This document shows positions 1 through 11,360 of a stretch of DNA of 64,000 nucleotides, piece by piece. The notes under the pieces are model-generated. The model saw only the letters and a program-made list of their open reading frames with translations. It made no database searches and was not told the origin of the DNA. The stretch comes from Megaleporinus macrocephalus. Its lineage: Eukaryota > Chordata > Actinopteri > Characiformes > Anostomidae. The stretch covers positions 1,448,069 to 1,512,068 of the forward strand of contig CM038720.1 in assembly GCA_021613375.1 (NCBI GenBank). Reading direction: 5' to 3'. A program made the position numbers and the translations under genes. Position 1 is the stretch's first letter. Every line of letters begins with the position of its first letter.

Positions 1-300
1 CCACCTTGTGCTTCCTCTAACTGGCCAATTTATTAGAAATACCCACCTTGTGCTTCAACTAACTGGCCACTTTATGAGAAACATCCATCTTGTACTTCCA
101 CTAACTGGCCACTTTATTAGAAACACCCACCTTGTGCTTCCTCTAACTGGCCACTTTATTAGAAACACCAAACTTCTACTTCCACTAACTGGCCACTTTA
201 TTAGAAACACCTACCGTGTACTTCCTCTAACTGGCCACTTTATTAGAAACACGCACCATGTGCTTCCACAAACTGGCCACTTTATTAGAAACACTCTCTC
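1..300 (+). repeat. 42-bp minisatellite, about 7 copies
   Basis: Lies in the cux1 intron just upstream of the homeodomain exon. The core AACTGGCC recurs at 19, 61 and 103, giving a 42-bp period, and each unit carries CACTTTATTAGAAACACC. The same unit occurs in reverse orientation at 10.84-11.36 kb, and its sequence resembles the ends of the short element at 6.31-6.51 kb. The array stops only about 15 bp before the splice acceptor AG at 313-314. Confidence 0.9.
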
Positions 301-314
301 TGTTCTCTCTCCAG

Positions 315-594
315 CCTACATGAAGCGGCGGCACAGCTCCCTGAGCGAGAGTCCCTCGTGTGAAAGCGGAGTGTACGTGGGTGATTATAGCCAGGCAGTC
401 AGTCCGCAACCCCCCGTGCGGGACCACCAGCCCCAGCTGAAGAAGCCCCGAGTGGTTCTGGCTCCGGAGGAGAAGGAGGCTCTGAAGAGAGCGTACCAGC
501 AGAAGCCGTATCCGTCCCCAAAAACCATCGAGGAACTCGCCAATCAGCTCAACCTCAAAACCAGCACCGTCATCAACTGGTTCCACAACTACAG
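315..594 (+). CDS. cux1: cux1 exon with most of the homeodomain
   Basis: The acceptor is CCAG at 311-314 after a CT-rich tract, and the donor is GT at 595-596. The exon is 280 nt. It starts with two bases completing a split codon, then reads YMKRRHSS. A variable serine- and proline-rich linker leads to the homeodomain. The exon ends on AG, the first two bases of the arginine codon in NYR. Confidence 0.92.
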
Positions 595-1773
595 GTACAC
601 CTCACCAGCAGGGTGAGGACATCACCATCCACACCTTCCACAACATTCAAGGTCATGTTTTATGGTGGACATCATCTCAGCTTAAGATCTGAACACTGTT
701 TTATATGAGTGTGTTTAATACGGGCAGTTCCTGTCACAGAAAAACGAAGGTCCAGCATCCAATAGTAGAACATCTGAGAGTAAGAGCCAACCAATCAGGT
801 TATGTGGGTGGAGCTTATACACTTATTGTCCGTTTATCAGCATCACTGACCGTATAGAGCTTCAGAGCAGTTACTATTAGGGAGGTGGGTCATTCTCAAC
901 ACTGCAGTGACACCCACGTGCTGGTGTGAGTGGATCAGACACAGCAGTGCTGCTGCTGGAGTGTTTAAACACTGTGTCCACTCACTGTCCACTCTATTAG
1001 ACACTCCTACTACTTGCTGGTCCACCTTGTAGATGTAAAGTCAGAGACAGTAGCTCATCTGCTGCTGCACAGTTTGTGTTCCTCTAGTTCTTCATCAGTG
1101 GACACAGGACGCCGCCCACAGGACACTGCTGTCCGGATAGTTTTGGTTGGTGGACGATTCTCAGTCCAGCAGTGACACTGAGGTGTTTTAACACTCTGAT
1201 CCACTCACACCAGCACAACACCTACTAACTAACACTCCACCACCACGTCAGTGTCACTGCAGTGCTGAGAATGATCCACCTCCCTAATAGTATCTGCTCT
1301 GTGGTGGTCCTGTGGGGGTCCTGATCATTAAAGAACAGAGTAATAAAGTCTACAGAGAATCAGATGAAGTACAGTCTGTGGTGATGATGCTGGTGCTGAT
1401 GATGTGAAGGTCTCGTCACTGCTGCAGGTCTCGTATCCGGCGGGAGTTGTTTCTGGAGGAGATCCAGGCGGCGGCGGGCGGTAAATCCGGGGCGGACGGC
1501 GAGAGCAGCTGCGACGGCGCCGAATCCGACAGCAGAGCTTCCGGCCTGGAGGAGCCGAACCCCGACGAGGCCGCGGCGACCAGCGACGCCCTCTTCAGCT
1601 TCCCGGAGTCGTCCCCGGCTCTCGCTTCCTCCTCGGCTCCCTCGGCCGCCGCCGCCCCGTGTAACCCGAGAGACAGCAGCCTGCGGCGCAAGAAGGCGGC
1701 CAACTTGAACAGCATCATCCACCGGCTGGAGAAAGCCGCCAACCGAGACGAGCCGCACGAGTGGGAGTTCTGA
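315..1773 (+). CDS. cux1: CUX1-type cut-homeobox transcription factor, last two coding exons
   Basis: This is the 3' end of a CUT-homeobox gene; the cut repeats lie upstream of the window. CUX proteins are nuclear DNA-binding factors, mostly repressors, that combine cut repeats with one homeodomain. The join 315-594 plus 1428-1773 reads continuously. Seen here: a basic stretch [20 protein letters not shown], the recognition helix INWFHNYR continuing across the intron as SRIRREL, an acidic and serine-rich tail, and a C terminus [14 protein letters not shown] ending in EWEF. That C terminus is typical of CUX1 rather than a generic homeodomain. The intron splits the homeodomain inside helix 3. 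I assign CUX1 over CUX2 from the tail, but cannot say which teleost paralogue (a or b) it is. Confidence 0.9.
860..1330. mobile_element. Foldback MITE-like element in the cux1 intron
   Basis: Inverted ends are visible: 863-912 matches the reverse complement of 1252-1301 at 47 of 50 bases. Inner parts are also inverted (CTGGTGTGAGTGGATCAGA near 921 against its complement near 1197). No transposase is encoded. Fragments of the same family occur at 31.34-31.45 kb in the same orientation and 61.11-61.23 kb in reverse. It fills most of the 833-bp intron that splits the homeodomain. Non-autonomous DNA element is the likeliest class; I cannot name the superfamily. Confidence 0.75.
1428..1773 (+). 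CDS. cux1: cux1 terminal coding exon
   Basis: The acceptor is GCAG at 1424-1427. The first base completes the NYR arginine, followed by SRIRREL. The exon is strongly GC-rich, in contrast to its surroundings. It codes for an alanine-, serine- and glutamate-rich low-complexity region and then the conserved C-terminal helix. The stop TGA is at 1771-1773. Confidence 0.92.
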
Positions 1774-2620
1774 GGCGTCCGCGGACCCTCCGGGAAAGAA
1801 AGCGTTTTTTTTTTTATGATTCTATTGTTGTTTAGCGAAGCACTTCGGGCCCTGCTGGCCACAGGGCTCCAGCACCGTCGGCCCAGATGGTGCACCAAGA
1901 AGCTTAAACGAAGTTGAACTCCCATCCAGGCTGAGCGTCTCCAACAAACGAACTTGAACTCCTAATGACTGACTGACTGTTTTAACGGTTTTGTGGGTGT
2001 AGGCCATCGGGAGGCGCTCTCCGATCACAAGCACTTGTTAGCGGGAGGGTTTTTTTCCTGATTCTCAACCTTCTGCAGCGTCTACACCTCCTGGCTATGC
2101 AAACTCCAGCACACCAGGTGTTCCTCCAGGAAGGAACCGGCATTATTTTTGGAATTTCAGAAGCTTCTCTCGGAGCAGAGAAGGAGATAATAATTTTATA
2201 GCAATGACTTTGCCACGAAGAGATTGCACAGTCAGTCGACTCTAAACGACGCGCGTTTCTTAGCGGCCGGAGAAGAACACGGACGGTCAGCCGCAGTTAG
2301 AGCTCTTTGATTAGAACCCGCGTTTCTAGGTACGCTCACGGTAGGACACGTCTCGTGCTAGCTAGTCGGTGTTTCATTTCTAGGTTATCTGGATTTTTAT
2401 GATTCTTTTCATTTGCATAGCTTTAACCGACGTCCCCCCGGCTTCCGTTTCCGAGCTCTTTCCAGGGGGGTCTTGTTAAACACACTTCCTTGTAGGCCAA
2501 AACCGATACGGTAGAGGGAAACGATGTGTACAGGACTTTATATTATTATTCTAGATATTTTTAAAGAGACAGTAAGCCTGCTTTTTAACCTCTAGTAATA
2601 AAACTCGCGCCGGAGGAGCC
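1774..2620 (+). other. cux1: Probable cux1 3'UTR
   Basis: No coding pattern follows the stop codon. A consensus AATAAA lies at 2597-2602, the first good poly(A) signal downstream. The 3' limit is inferred, and longer UTRs using later signals are possible. Confidence 0.6.
2597..2602 (+). promoter_or_regulatory. Candidate cux1 poly(A) signal
   Basis: AATAAA, about 825 bp after the cux1 stop codon, followed by a T-rich stretch at 2647-2665 that could act as the downstream element. Confidence 0.5.
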
Positions 2621-3129
2621 CGCGCCGCGAGACGACAGTCGAGGTTCCTTTTTGCTGGGTTTTTGAAACGCGGCGGCGTTGGACGCGGCCGTCGACGCAC
2701 ACATCGCTCCTTTAACCTTCAGGTTCTTCACTACATCATCATTTACGAGCGGCGTCAGTTCCTCATCAGCACTACAGCCACACTGCAGCCGGCGGCGTTG
2801 ACCTTACTGACCACAGTCCTGCCCAAAACTCAGAGACCCCTTTATTTTCATTTTCAGGTAAAAACAGCTATAAAGCACAAGTTCTTCACGTTTCTACACC
2901 AGAAAAGATCTACAGCAGAAAAGCACCAACTAAATCTACATATAATCTCTACAATAATCTAATATAATCTAATATAATCTAATATATAAATATTGTTTGA
3001 GAGTTTCTACTCTTACAGCTTCAGTTCTTCTCAGGAGACTCACTTTCAGTTCAGACTCTCCTCCAAAGTTCAGACTCAGAAGCTTGTTCCGCTTCTCACC
3101 ATCCAAACAACCCCAAACACACTAAGTGG
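2621..3129. other. Intergenic, nothing recognised
   Basis: A GC-rich patch at 2605-2700 is followed by ordinary AT-rich sequence. A short TCTAATATAA repeat lies near 2955-2985. I see no gene. Confidence 0.5.
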
Positions 3130-3675
3130 TGCTGAGGTTCTAGGCTCTGGGGTGGTCAGTCCATTCAGTGGTGTTAACTCTGGGGTGGTCAGTCCTTTCA
3201 GTGATGTTGTGGTTCTAGACTCTGGGGTGGTCAGTCCATTCAGTGGTGTTGAGGTTCTAGACTCTGGGGTGGTCAGTCCATTCAGTGATGTTGAGGTTCT
3301 GGACTCTGGGGTGGTCAGTCTATTCAGGGGTGTTGAGGTTCTAGACTCTGGGGTGGTCAGTCCATTCAGTAGTGTTGACTCTGGGGTGGTCAGTCCATTC
3401 AGTAGTGTTGACTCTGGGGTGGTCAGTCCATTCAGTGTTGTTGAGGTTCTGGACTTTGGGGTGGTCAGTCCATTCAGGGGTGTTGAGGTTCTAGACTCTG
3501 GGGTGGTCAGTCCATTCAGTAGTGTTGACTCTGGGGTGGTCAGTCCATTCAGTGGTGTTGAGGTTCTGGATTCTGGGGTGGTCAGTCCATTTGATGGAGT
3601 TGAAGTTCTGGACTCTGGGGTGGTCAGTCCATTCAGTGGTGTTGAGGTTCTGGACTGTGGGGTGGTCAGTCCAGT
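3130..3675. repeat. Minisatellite with 42-bp and 33-bp units
   Basis: The units carry CTGGGGTGGTCAGTCCATTC. Copies start 42 bp apart (3181, 3223) or 33 bp apart (3381, 3414). Both periods are multiples of three, so the array is open in frames on both strands (2993-3763 on +, 3076-3783 on -). Those frames are repeat artefacts with no recognisable domain. Confidence 0.9.
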
Positions 3676-5788
3676 GTTCAGCTTCTTTGGTGTGTCTGTA
3701 TCTTCTTTTTTCAGTGAGGAGCTTCTTGAACATCTACACATCTTTTCAGACCCACAGTGTTGAGGGGTCTTCTCACAGTGCAAGGATGGACAGAACCACC
3801 TCTAGATGTTCTCTGATCTCAAAAACACTATCACCAGAAAACATGCAGTCCCTCCTCCTCCTCTTCACTCCTTACTAGTCTAGAACAAACGTTCAGCATG
3901 AAGCGTTCCTCTCTGAGAAGGTCTCCGGTGGTGGAGCAGCTCCAGTGTTCTCTCTTGTTCTGCTTCTGTTTGTATCTTTTTCTTCTGTTGTTGCTGCTGA
4001 ACATGGTTTCTCACCGGCGCCGCTTGCTCACCAAGATCTTCAGCATCGCTGTGTTTACTGTTCTCTCATTGGCTGTGTTTACTGTTCTCTCATTGGCTGC
4101 CTGGTCTTAAATGATCTAACCGGGAGCAGCACCTTCACCACCACTGACCAGAGATCAGAATACACAGCACTACTTCCTCATCCTCACATACTGGACTGAT
4201 TCAGCTCCACAATACAGTCACTCACTATCACCTCTTCAGGTACAAAGTGGTACTACAGTGACTCACTATCACCTCTTCAGGTACAAAGTAGTATTACAAC
4301 ACAGGATGCACTGGGGCTAGCTGGTTAGCAGGCTAATTTCTATACATATCTCTGATACACAAAGGTCTTTGAAGGTCACAACTGTTATTACCTCACATTC
4401 TGTTAGTTTTAGTTTGATTTTGGAATGTTTTAAACAAAATACCTTACATATCTCTCCTTTAAGTACTTTTTATTGGTCTTCTTCTGGTCCAGGTGTTGCA
4501 GGTGGTTGTTAGGAATCACATTTTCTCCAGTTTTTTTTAAAGTTTTAGATTATCTTACATACAATTGTCTCAAAAATGTCTTCATAGAAACACATTTGTA
4601 TCACTTGTCCACTTTAAATACATAAAAGAGGGTCTCTGACTTTTGCACAGCTCTGTATGTTTCAAAATATGTATCGATTTTGATGAATCGTTTAGAATCA
4701 AATCTATTTTTTTTTAATGACTCAGACTTATTGTTAAAAAACACCCAAACGTGTTTACAGTTTACAAAGTAAACGAATAGAGAAAATGTAAACAATACTT
4801 TTATTTTTGGCCTCTGAAAATAGCTCTGCGATGGAATTTTAATTTATGAAATTATAAATATCATTACAGTGAATGACATTCCCAAACTTCCAGCTCAGTT
4901 TCACCTCTGAATTGTGGGCGAACGCATGCAAAGGTCAAAAAAAGGTCACACACCGGTCAACACGGGTCAAAACGAGTCTTGTATTTGGGATCAATAGGTC
5001 ACTCAGCCACTCTGTTGCTCGTGCCAGCCAACACTGCCGCCCTCTAGTGTCCACATGCGAGCACTACAGCTGATTTTGTGTGAGAGTTTATGTTTTTTTT
5101 AAAGATGGACGATGCTTTCTGTCGTTGGTCGGAACCTCTGAAAGTGTCCGCGTGTGTCCGTATCCCGAGTCAGTGATTTATTAGCGTATTATTAGTACGG
5201 CTGAACAAACTCCGCCCCTCCTCACAGCCTCTCTGCATCTTATTTACTCACTTGAGAAAAACTAATATCATGTTTTGGGTTTGTTGGTGTGGTGTGCTTA
5301 TTTATAGATCCTGTCTTATACATATTGATGTCTTATTATTTGTGATATATCTATTTTTTTTCTTTAACGGAAGGGACTATATAAGGTCAGGTTACATATT
5401 ATTAGACTAATAGACTGCCGGCAGTATTGGGTTATGTACTTTTGATACATGTCTATTAATTAATTAATCCTGAAGGTTATCATTATTTCGTTTGTTTTAT
5501 TGTGTTTAATGAGCTGGACGAACACGGACCGTTACTCAGCGGATGGATACAGACAGTTGCTCCGCGGATGGACACGGACAGTGCTGCGGTTTTAATTATT
5601 AAGCATGTAAACATGTTTTTTTTTATTATCCTGAAAGAAATCATTGAAAAGGATGCAGAAGTTCTGGGACGACACTGTCACAGTGTGAAGATTATCAGAT
5701 TTAATTTCTCTGCCAAGTCGTTTTGCCGTAATCTGCAGTATTACCATGCTTTTGTTCTTTTTCTGCCAGTAATGAAAACCTTTCACTA
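3676..5788. other. Intergenic, no gene seen
   Basis: Contains a short direct duplication of TCACTATCACCTCTTCAGGT near 4220-4280 and a TTTTGCACAGCTCTGTAT stretch near 4640 that resembles a worn transposon end. No splice-flanked coding exon was recognised. Confidence 0.45.
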
Positions 5789-5789
5789 A

Positions 5790-6290
5790 CTGGGGAACTC
5801 CACCAGTTTTTCAAAATTCTCTGCATAATTCAACAGCTAAGAGATGAACACAATCGTCCAGTCAGAGCTGTTCTCAGTGGAGGTGAATGGAACCAGACGT
5901 CCACCTCTAAAAGCTCCTCACAGAAAGTTCTTACAGTAGATGTTATAAATACACTGTCTGATTCTGAGACGCTGTTTATGATAGTTTAGAGAAGATCTCA
6001 GTCTTAAACTCCATTCATGGTGGAGGGATACATGCAGGACGCTGTGAGGTTCAAATAGTCCCCAAAGAAAACCTAGTATTTTCAGATCTTCCACATTTTA
6101 CCATCAACATCCAGATAAACTCAGAAGACACGTGTAGCTTCACTGGTGGGTTTCATAGTCAATACAATGTGTAGATTAGTGTGTATATACACATGGAGAC
6201 CCCTGGTTACCTTCACCACCACTGTGAAGAACGTCTGAACCATTTCACTCTGAATTATGAAGAAATTGGTGGAATTCTCCTTCAGGTGCT
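5790..6290. mobile_element. MITE-like element, family A, about 0.5 kb
   Basis: The left end reads GGGGAACTCCACCAGTTTTT. The right end, near 6262-6285, is its inverted counterpart (AAATTGGTGGAATTCTCCTT). Inside are landmark words such as ACAGAAAGTTCTTACAGTAG. Copies or parts recur near 13.08-13.15, 26.33-26.54, 26.74-26.97 and 52.2-52.65 kb, some inverted. It has no coding capacity. Confidence 0.75.
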
Positions 6291-6311
6291 CTGACTCATT
6301 AGTTTATTTGG

Positions 6312-6510
6312 AACCCCTACCTTGTTTCTGGCCATTTTATCTGAAACACTGACTGCACCCTATAAGTGTACAGTTTCACACTGTACATTAAAGACCACCT
6401 TGTTGGTGTAGCTGTGGTCAGAAACTGACCAGTGATTAGTAGGATAGAGGGGGGCTGATAAACTGTTTCCAATAAAGTGGCCAGGAAGTGTAGGTACAAG
6501 GTAGAGGTGC
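6312..6510. mobile_element. Short inverted-repeat element related to the 42-bp satellite
   Basis: The left end (CTACCTTGTTTCTGGCCATT) is inverted relative to the right end near 6468-6510 (AATAAAGTGGCCAGGAAGTG, then TACAAGGTAG). These ends match the unit of the 42-bp arrays at 1-300 and 10.84-11.36 kb. It is probably a MITE of about 200 bp. Confidence 0.6.
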
Positions 6511-6954
6511 CTCAGCTTTTTATAACTGTTGGTTTAATTTGGTTTATTATCACGTTCAGAAGGTCATGCAGCCTTTGTGCCACTTAGCAAGGCCTCAGAA
6601 GCACAGCCCACCATTCAGAACTCCACCAAACCTTTAACCAAACCACAGTATTTGCACTGATTCCAGTTCAGGACTGTTTCTTAATCTCACTCTTTCGTCA
6701 GGAGTGCCTTCATACGAGAAACCAGAACCATTAGAGTGACCATTACACTAAACAATAATATGCACTGTAATGGTGAGTGTAGCAGAATTAGGTTCATTCA
6801 GTTGTTTTTAATGTTTGCCAAGGCTTGTGGAGGTGCTTGTCCTGTTCATAGATGTTTCCAGTGAGAAAAACCAAAACTGCATCAAATCACACCATCCCTC
6901 CCGATCTCTTTCATCTGGCAGAACTGCCCTCTCCAGACTCCGCCTACAAATACA
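6511..6954. other. Intergenic, nothing recognised
   Basis: Unique-looking sequence between a MITE and a satellite array. No coding exon or RNA gene was seen. Confidence 0.45.
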
Positions 6955-8245
6955 TCAGTTTATAAACAATACCTACATTTAGAGTTATACACTCAACCTA
7001 ATGAGAAACTGTAACTCAGTTTATATACAATACCTACATTTAGAGTTATACATTCAACCTAATGAGAAACTGTAACTCAGTTTATATACAATACCTACAT
7101 TTAGAGTTATACATTCAACCTAATGAGAAACTGTAACTCAGTTTATATACAATACCTACATTTAGAGTTATACATTCAACCTAATGAGAAACTGTAACTC
7201 AGTTTATATACAATACCTACATTTAGAGTTATACATTCAACCTAATGAGAAACTGTAACTCAGTTTATATACAATACCTACATTTAGAGTTATACATTCA
7301 ACCTAATGAGAAACTGTAACTCAGTTTATATACAATACCTACATTTAGAGTTATACATTCAACCTAATGAGAAACTGTAACTCAGTTTATATACAATACC
7401 TACATTTAGAGTTATACATTCAACCTACTGAGAAACTGTAACTCAGTTTATATACAATACCTACATTTAGAGTCATACATTCAACCTAATGAGAAACTGT
7501 AACTCAGTTTATATACAATACCTACATTTAGAGTTATACATTCAACCTAATGAGAAACTGTAACTCAGTTTATATACAATACCTACATTTAGAGTTATAC
7601 ACTCAACCTAATGAGAAACTGTAACTCAGTTTATATACAATACCTACATTTAGAGTTATACATTCAACCTAATGAGAAACTGTTACTCAGTTTATATACA
7701 ATACCTACATTTAGAGTTATACATTCAACCTAATGAGAAACTGTAACTCAGTTTATATACAATACCTACATTTAGAGTTATACATTCAACCTAATGAGAA
7801 ACTGTAACTCAGTTTATATACAATACCTACATTTAGAGTTATACATTCAACCTAATGAGAAACTAACTCAGTTTATATACAATACCTACATTTAGAGTTA
7901 TACATTCAACCTAATGAGAAACTGTAACTCAGTTTATATACAATACCTACATTTAGAGTTATACGTTCAACCTAATGAGAAACTGTAACTCAGTTTATAT
8001 ACAATACCTACATTTAGAGTTATACATTCAACCTAATGAGAAACTGTAACTCAGTTTATATACAATACCTACATTTAGAGTCATACATTCAACCTAATGA
8101 GAAACTGTAACTCAGTTTATATACAATACCTACATTTAGAGTTATACATTCAACCTAATGAGAAACTGTTACTCAGTTTATATACAATACCTACATTTAG
8201 AGTTATACATTCAACCTAATGAGAAACTGTTACTCAGTTTATATC
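6955..8245. repeat. 61-bp minisatellite, about 21 copies (locus 1)
   Basis: The pattern moves one base right per 60-base line, so the period is 61 bp. Units contain CAGTTTATATACAATACCTA and CATTCAACCTAATGAGAAAC and are almost identical. One copy has a 2-bp deletion near 7864. The same unit forms a second array at 33.28-34.96 kb inside a rabgef1 intron. Confidence 0.95.
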
Positions 8246-8999
8246 ACAAGTCACACATCAGTATCTATGAAGAATATGTTTGTGGGCGGAGCCTGGAAGG
8301 GCCAATGAGTCAAAAGTTCATCTGTTATTGTCTCAGGTCACAGTGTTTTAAGTGTTTAATGTATCTGCTCATGCTTTCAGAACCGACTGTAAAAACCAAA
8401 GTTGTCCAGATGTTTGAATTTGAATTGGAACTATTTTGATGTCATGTTTGAACCCCGCTGTCACCCCATGTTTAAAACCTCTGGTTGTTATTAATAGCAA
8501 TAAATATCCTGTAGTGTGGACCAAACTTCCAGAAGAGACCGAGTTCAAGCAGCGTGTGTTTGAAGGCGGCTGGTTCAGACCTCCCGTGTGTTTGTGGTTT
8601 TCTTCTCTTCTGTTCTGATGTTGTTGTAGGTTCCGTGAGACGGAGCACTGGGAGGACTGTGGACGCGACATCTGATCATTTTGTTTGTCAGATATTTCTC
8701 GATGGGAATGTTTGGGATTTCGGAAACAGCTGTACGGATGTCACACATCTGTCTCACGTCTTAACAGTGATCAGCATTTACGTGTAGCATCGATATTAAT
8801 TCTGCGTTCATCCCTGAGGATAGTTTTAGACCCCGCCCACTATTCCCTGTACCTGAATCGTCTAATCAAACACTGTAATATTCAGAAGATCTGTTTTGTG
8901 TGATTGTTTTGCTGCTAATGTTACACGTGTCAATCATTTATTAGCCACATAGACACTCTTAAATCAGATTATAAAGAAATATTTTGGTGGAAAACCAGA
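8246..8999. other. Intergenic, no gene seen
   Basis: Several short open frames overlap here on both strands, but none has a recognisable domain or a splice-flanked structure. Confidence 0.4.
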
Positions 9000-10580
9000 T
9001 TTAACCAAATTCCACCCCTTATTCCAAACGCTGTTGGTCATCGAAGGCATGTACGGCATCTCCAGCTTTAGCATTGAAACTAAAGTTGCTAACAAACAAT
9101 TACATACATGCATAGATTGTACTTAATCATATGCAGTTAAAAGTATTGACATTTAAACATGTAAAAATAAAAAAGTATATATATTTAAAACATCCTCCTT
9201 AAAAGTCCTCTCACGTATGAATTAAATTCAATTAAATAAACAAGTTTGAAAAGCTGTGTTCAGTTAAATTTTATATTGATATAAATTTGAATGAATGTTT
9301 TAATTAAAACGCTACTCGACTTTATTACCAAACACTTGTGGTTTTATCAGTGAAGGCATGTGCTGCATCTTTAGCATTAGCATTGCAGCTAACATTGCTA
9401 AATAAAAAATTATTTTAAAAAGAGTACAAAGAAACTGCATCTAATTCAACATTGTGCTGAATAAAAAATTAAAAAGATGGAGGCAAAAGTGACATTTAAA
9501 CATATTTAAGATTAGAAAATGTATTTCTATTTTCAAATAATAAAAGTCCCCCTCCCTCCGAATTACAACAAATGTAAATTAATATTAATATTAATTAATA
9601 TAAAAAATATTAATTAAATGTTTTAATAGCTGTGTGTAATTTAGTTTCACACTGATATGAATCTGAATTACAGTTTTAATAAAAAAAAACAATAAACAAG
9701 AGAACTCGACAGAAAAGCTAGTCGTAATGATTTTGTGATTACTTTAAAGGTCTAAAAATACTTAAAAAATACTTTAAATTGTAATTACAGAATATTTTTT
9801 ATCCCTGCTAATATGTAATAGCCATGACCTGTTAGCATCACGCTAAAGCTTCAAACTCTCACTTTTCTTACTTTTGTACACAAATAAATGTAAACTTTGC
9901 TTAAAAAGACTTGAATATGTTTGTTGTGGCACATTATGATAAGATATTGCATATAAAAGCAGTATTTCTTCACCATTCAGGTTTTAACAGGACTGTTGTT
10001 TTTAGCTATGCTAGCCACGTTAGCCTCGTCGCTAGTCCAGAGAAGCTAACCTGTCGCGGCTGATCAGCTACATCGGATTAAGGGGTGAAGATCAGACTTT
10101 TTCAAAACTATTCAGTGTAAAACACAAAGTTTAGTCATTTTGCTCATATGTGCTTGAGTGTGAAACCACGAGGCTGAAGTTTATCAGCGCTGGGTTCGAA
10201 TTTCCCTTAAACAGTGCAGCAATTATAATCAGGGCCACAGATATTTAAGGTGGATTTAAGGAGATATTCGAACAATAAGCTTGGTTATGGCCGACATGTC
10301 GAACTCCAAGCGCGTCTCTGTGTTTGTGTTCTCCTCTCTGCTCCTCTCACAACGCTCAGGTAGAACCTCCTTGTAGCCCAGCGCCTCCACCTGAAACGCG
10401 GTCAGCGTTTTCCTCCTTACTGCTCACGCAGTGTTTGTAGTCTATTTTTCTATGTTTCATAACTGAACCACAAGATACAGCTGAAGCTCATTGCCTGAAT
10501 AAAAGCAGCTCTTCCACTTTATTGTTTTCTTGATATGTATTTTATTTGCTTGGTGTTCTGATGCAGTATATCATTGTATC
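9000..10580. other. AT-rich intergenic with a diverged internal duplication
   Basis: A diverged direct repeat is visible. GAAGGCATGTACGGCATC near 9044 followed by GCTAACA and an AT-rich tail resembles GAAGGCATGTGCTGCATC near 9352 followed by GCTAACATTGCTAA, about 310 bp later. The rest is AT-rich without coding signal. Confidence 0.45.
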
Positions 10581-10583
10581 AAA

Positions 10584-10585
<2 letters not shown>

Positions 10586-10653
<68 letters not shown>

Positions 10654-10655
10654 TT
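10586..10655. repeat. ATT then AGT trinucleotide microsatellite
   Basis: A run of about 13 ATT units passes directly into about 11 AGT units. Confidence 0.95.
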
Positions 10656-10839
10656 ATAACTTGTTAGCACCTAGTAAATACATTTGGTATTCTAAATATA
10701 TTATCAGCGAACTGCGTTTATTTTAACACGTCTTGTCTCTGAAATCAATTTCAGGCTTAAAAGATGTGCAAGTGTGGTGTCCTGCAGTACTTTAGGCCGT
10801 CCACTAGATGTCACTATTGCTATACAGAATAATAGTAGA

Positions 10840-11360
10840 CTGTAGCTCAGTGGCCAGTTAGTGGAAATACAAGGTGGTGTTTCTAATAAAGTGGCCAGTT
10901 AGTGGAAATACAAGGTGGTGTTTCTAATAAAGTGGCCAGTTAGTGGAAATACAAGGTGGTGTTTCTAATAAAGTGGCCAGTTAGTGGAAATACAAGGTTG
11001 ATGTTTCTAATAAAGTGGCCAGTTAGTGGAAATACAAGGTTGATGTTTCTAATAAAGTGGCCAGTTAGTGGAAGTACAAGGTGGTGTTTCTAATAAAGTG
11101 GCCAGTTAGTGGACGCTCAATGTGGTGTTTCTAATAAAGTGGCCAGTTAGTGGAAGTACAAGGTGGTGTTTTTAATAAAGTGGTCAGTTAGTGAAAGTTC
11201 AAGGTGGTGTTTCTAATAAAGTGGCCAGTTAGTGGAAGTACAAGGTGGGTGTTTCTAATAAAGTGGCCAGTTAGTGGACGCTCAATGTGGTGTTTCTAAT
11301 GAAGTGGCCAGTTAGTGGAAATACAAAGTGGGTGTTTCTAATAAAGTGGCCAGTTAATAG
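10840..11360 (-). repeat. 41-42-bp minisatellite, about 12 copies (inverse of the array at 1-300)
   Basis: Units contain TAATAAAGTGGCCAGTTAGT and repeat every 41-42 bp (TGGCC at 10851 and 10892). This is the reverse complement of the unit at 1-300, so the two arrays face each other 10.5 kb apart. Confidence 0.9.

Noticed and set aside
227..586. 119-aa frame on the minus strand
   Set aside because: Shadow of the cux1 homeodomain exon on the opposite strand.
2993..3783. 256-aa (+) and 235-aa (-) frames of SGVVSPFSGVEVLD and TPESRTSTPLNGLT repeats
   Set aside because: Units of 42 and 33 bp keep both strands open. No homologue is recognised, and the frames overlap antisense.
3898..4199. Short hydrophobic frames (LLFCFCLYLFLLLLLLNMV)
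   Set aside because: Short, overlapping in two frames, no homologue or splice context recognised, and a repeated segment (CTGTTCTCTCATTGGCTG) inside.
6955..8245. CRISPR-like regular direct repeats
   Set aside because: Units abut with no unique spacers and this is a vertebrate genome, so it is a minisatellite. The same applies to all other arrays here.
10180..10210. tRNA B-box-like GGGTTCGAATTTCCC
   Set aside because: No A box or cloverleaf can be drawn upstream. Perhaps a SINE remnant, but not supportable.
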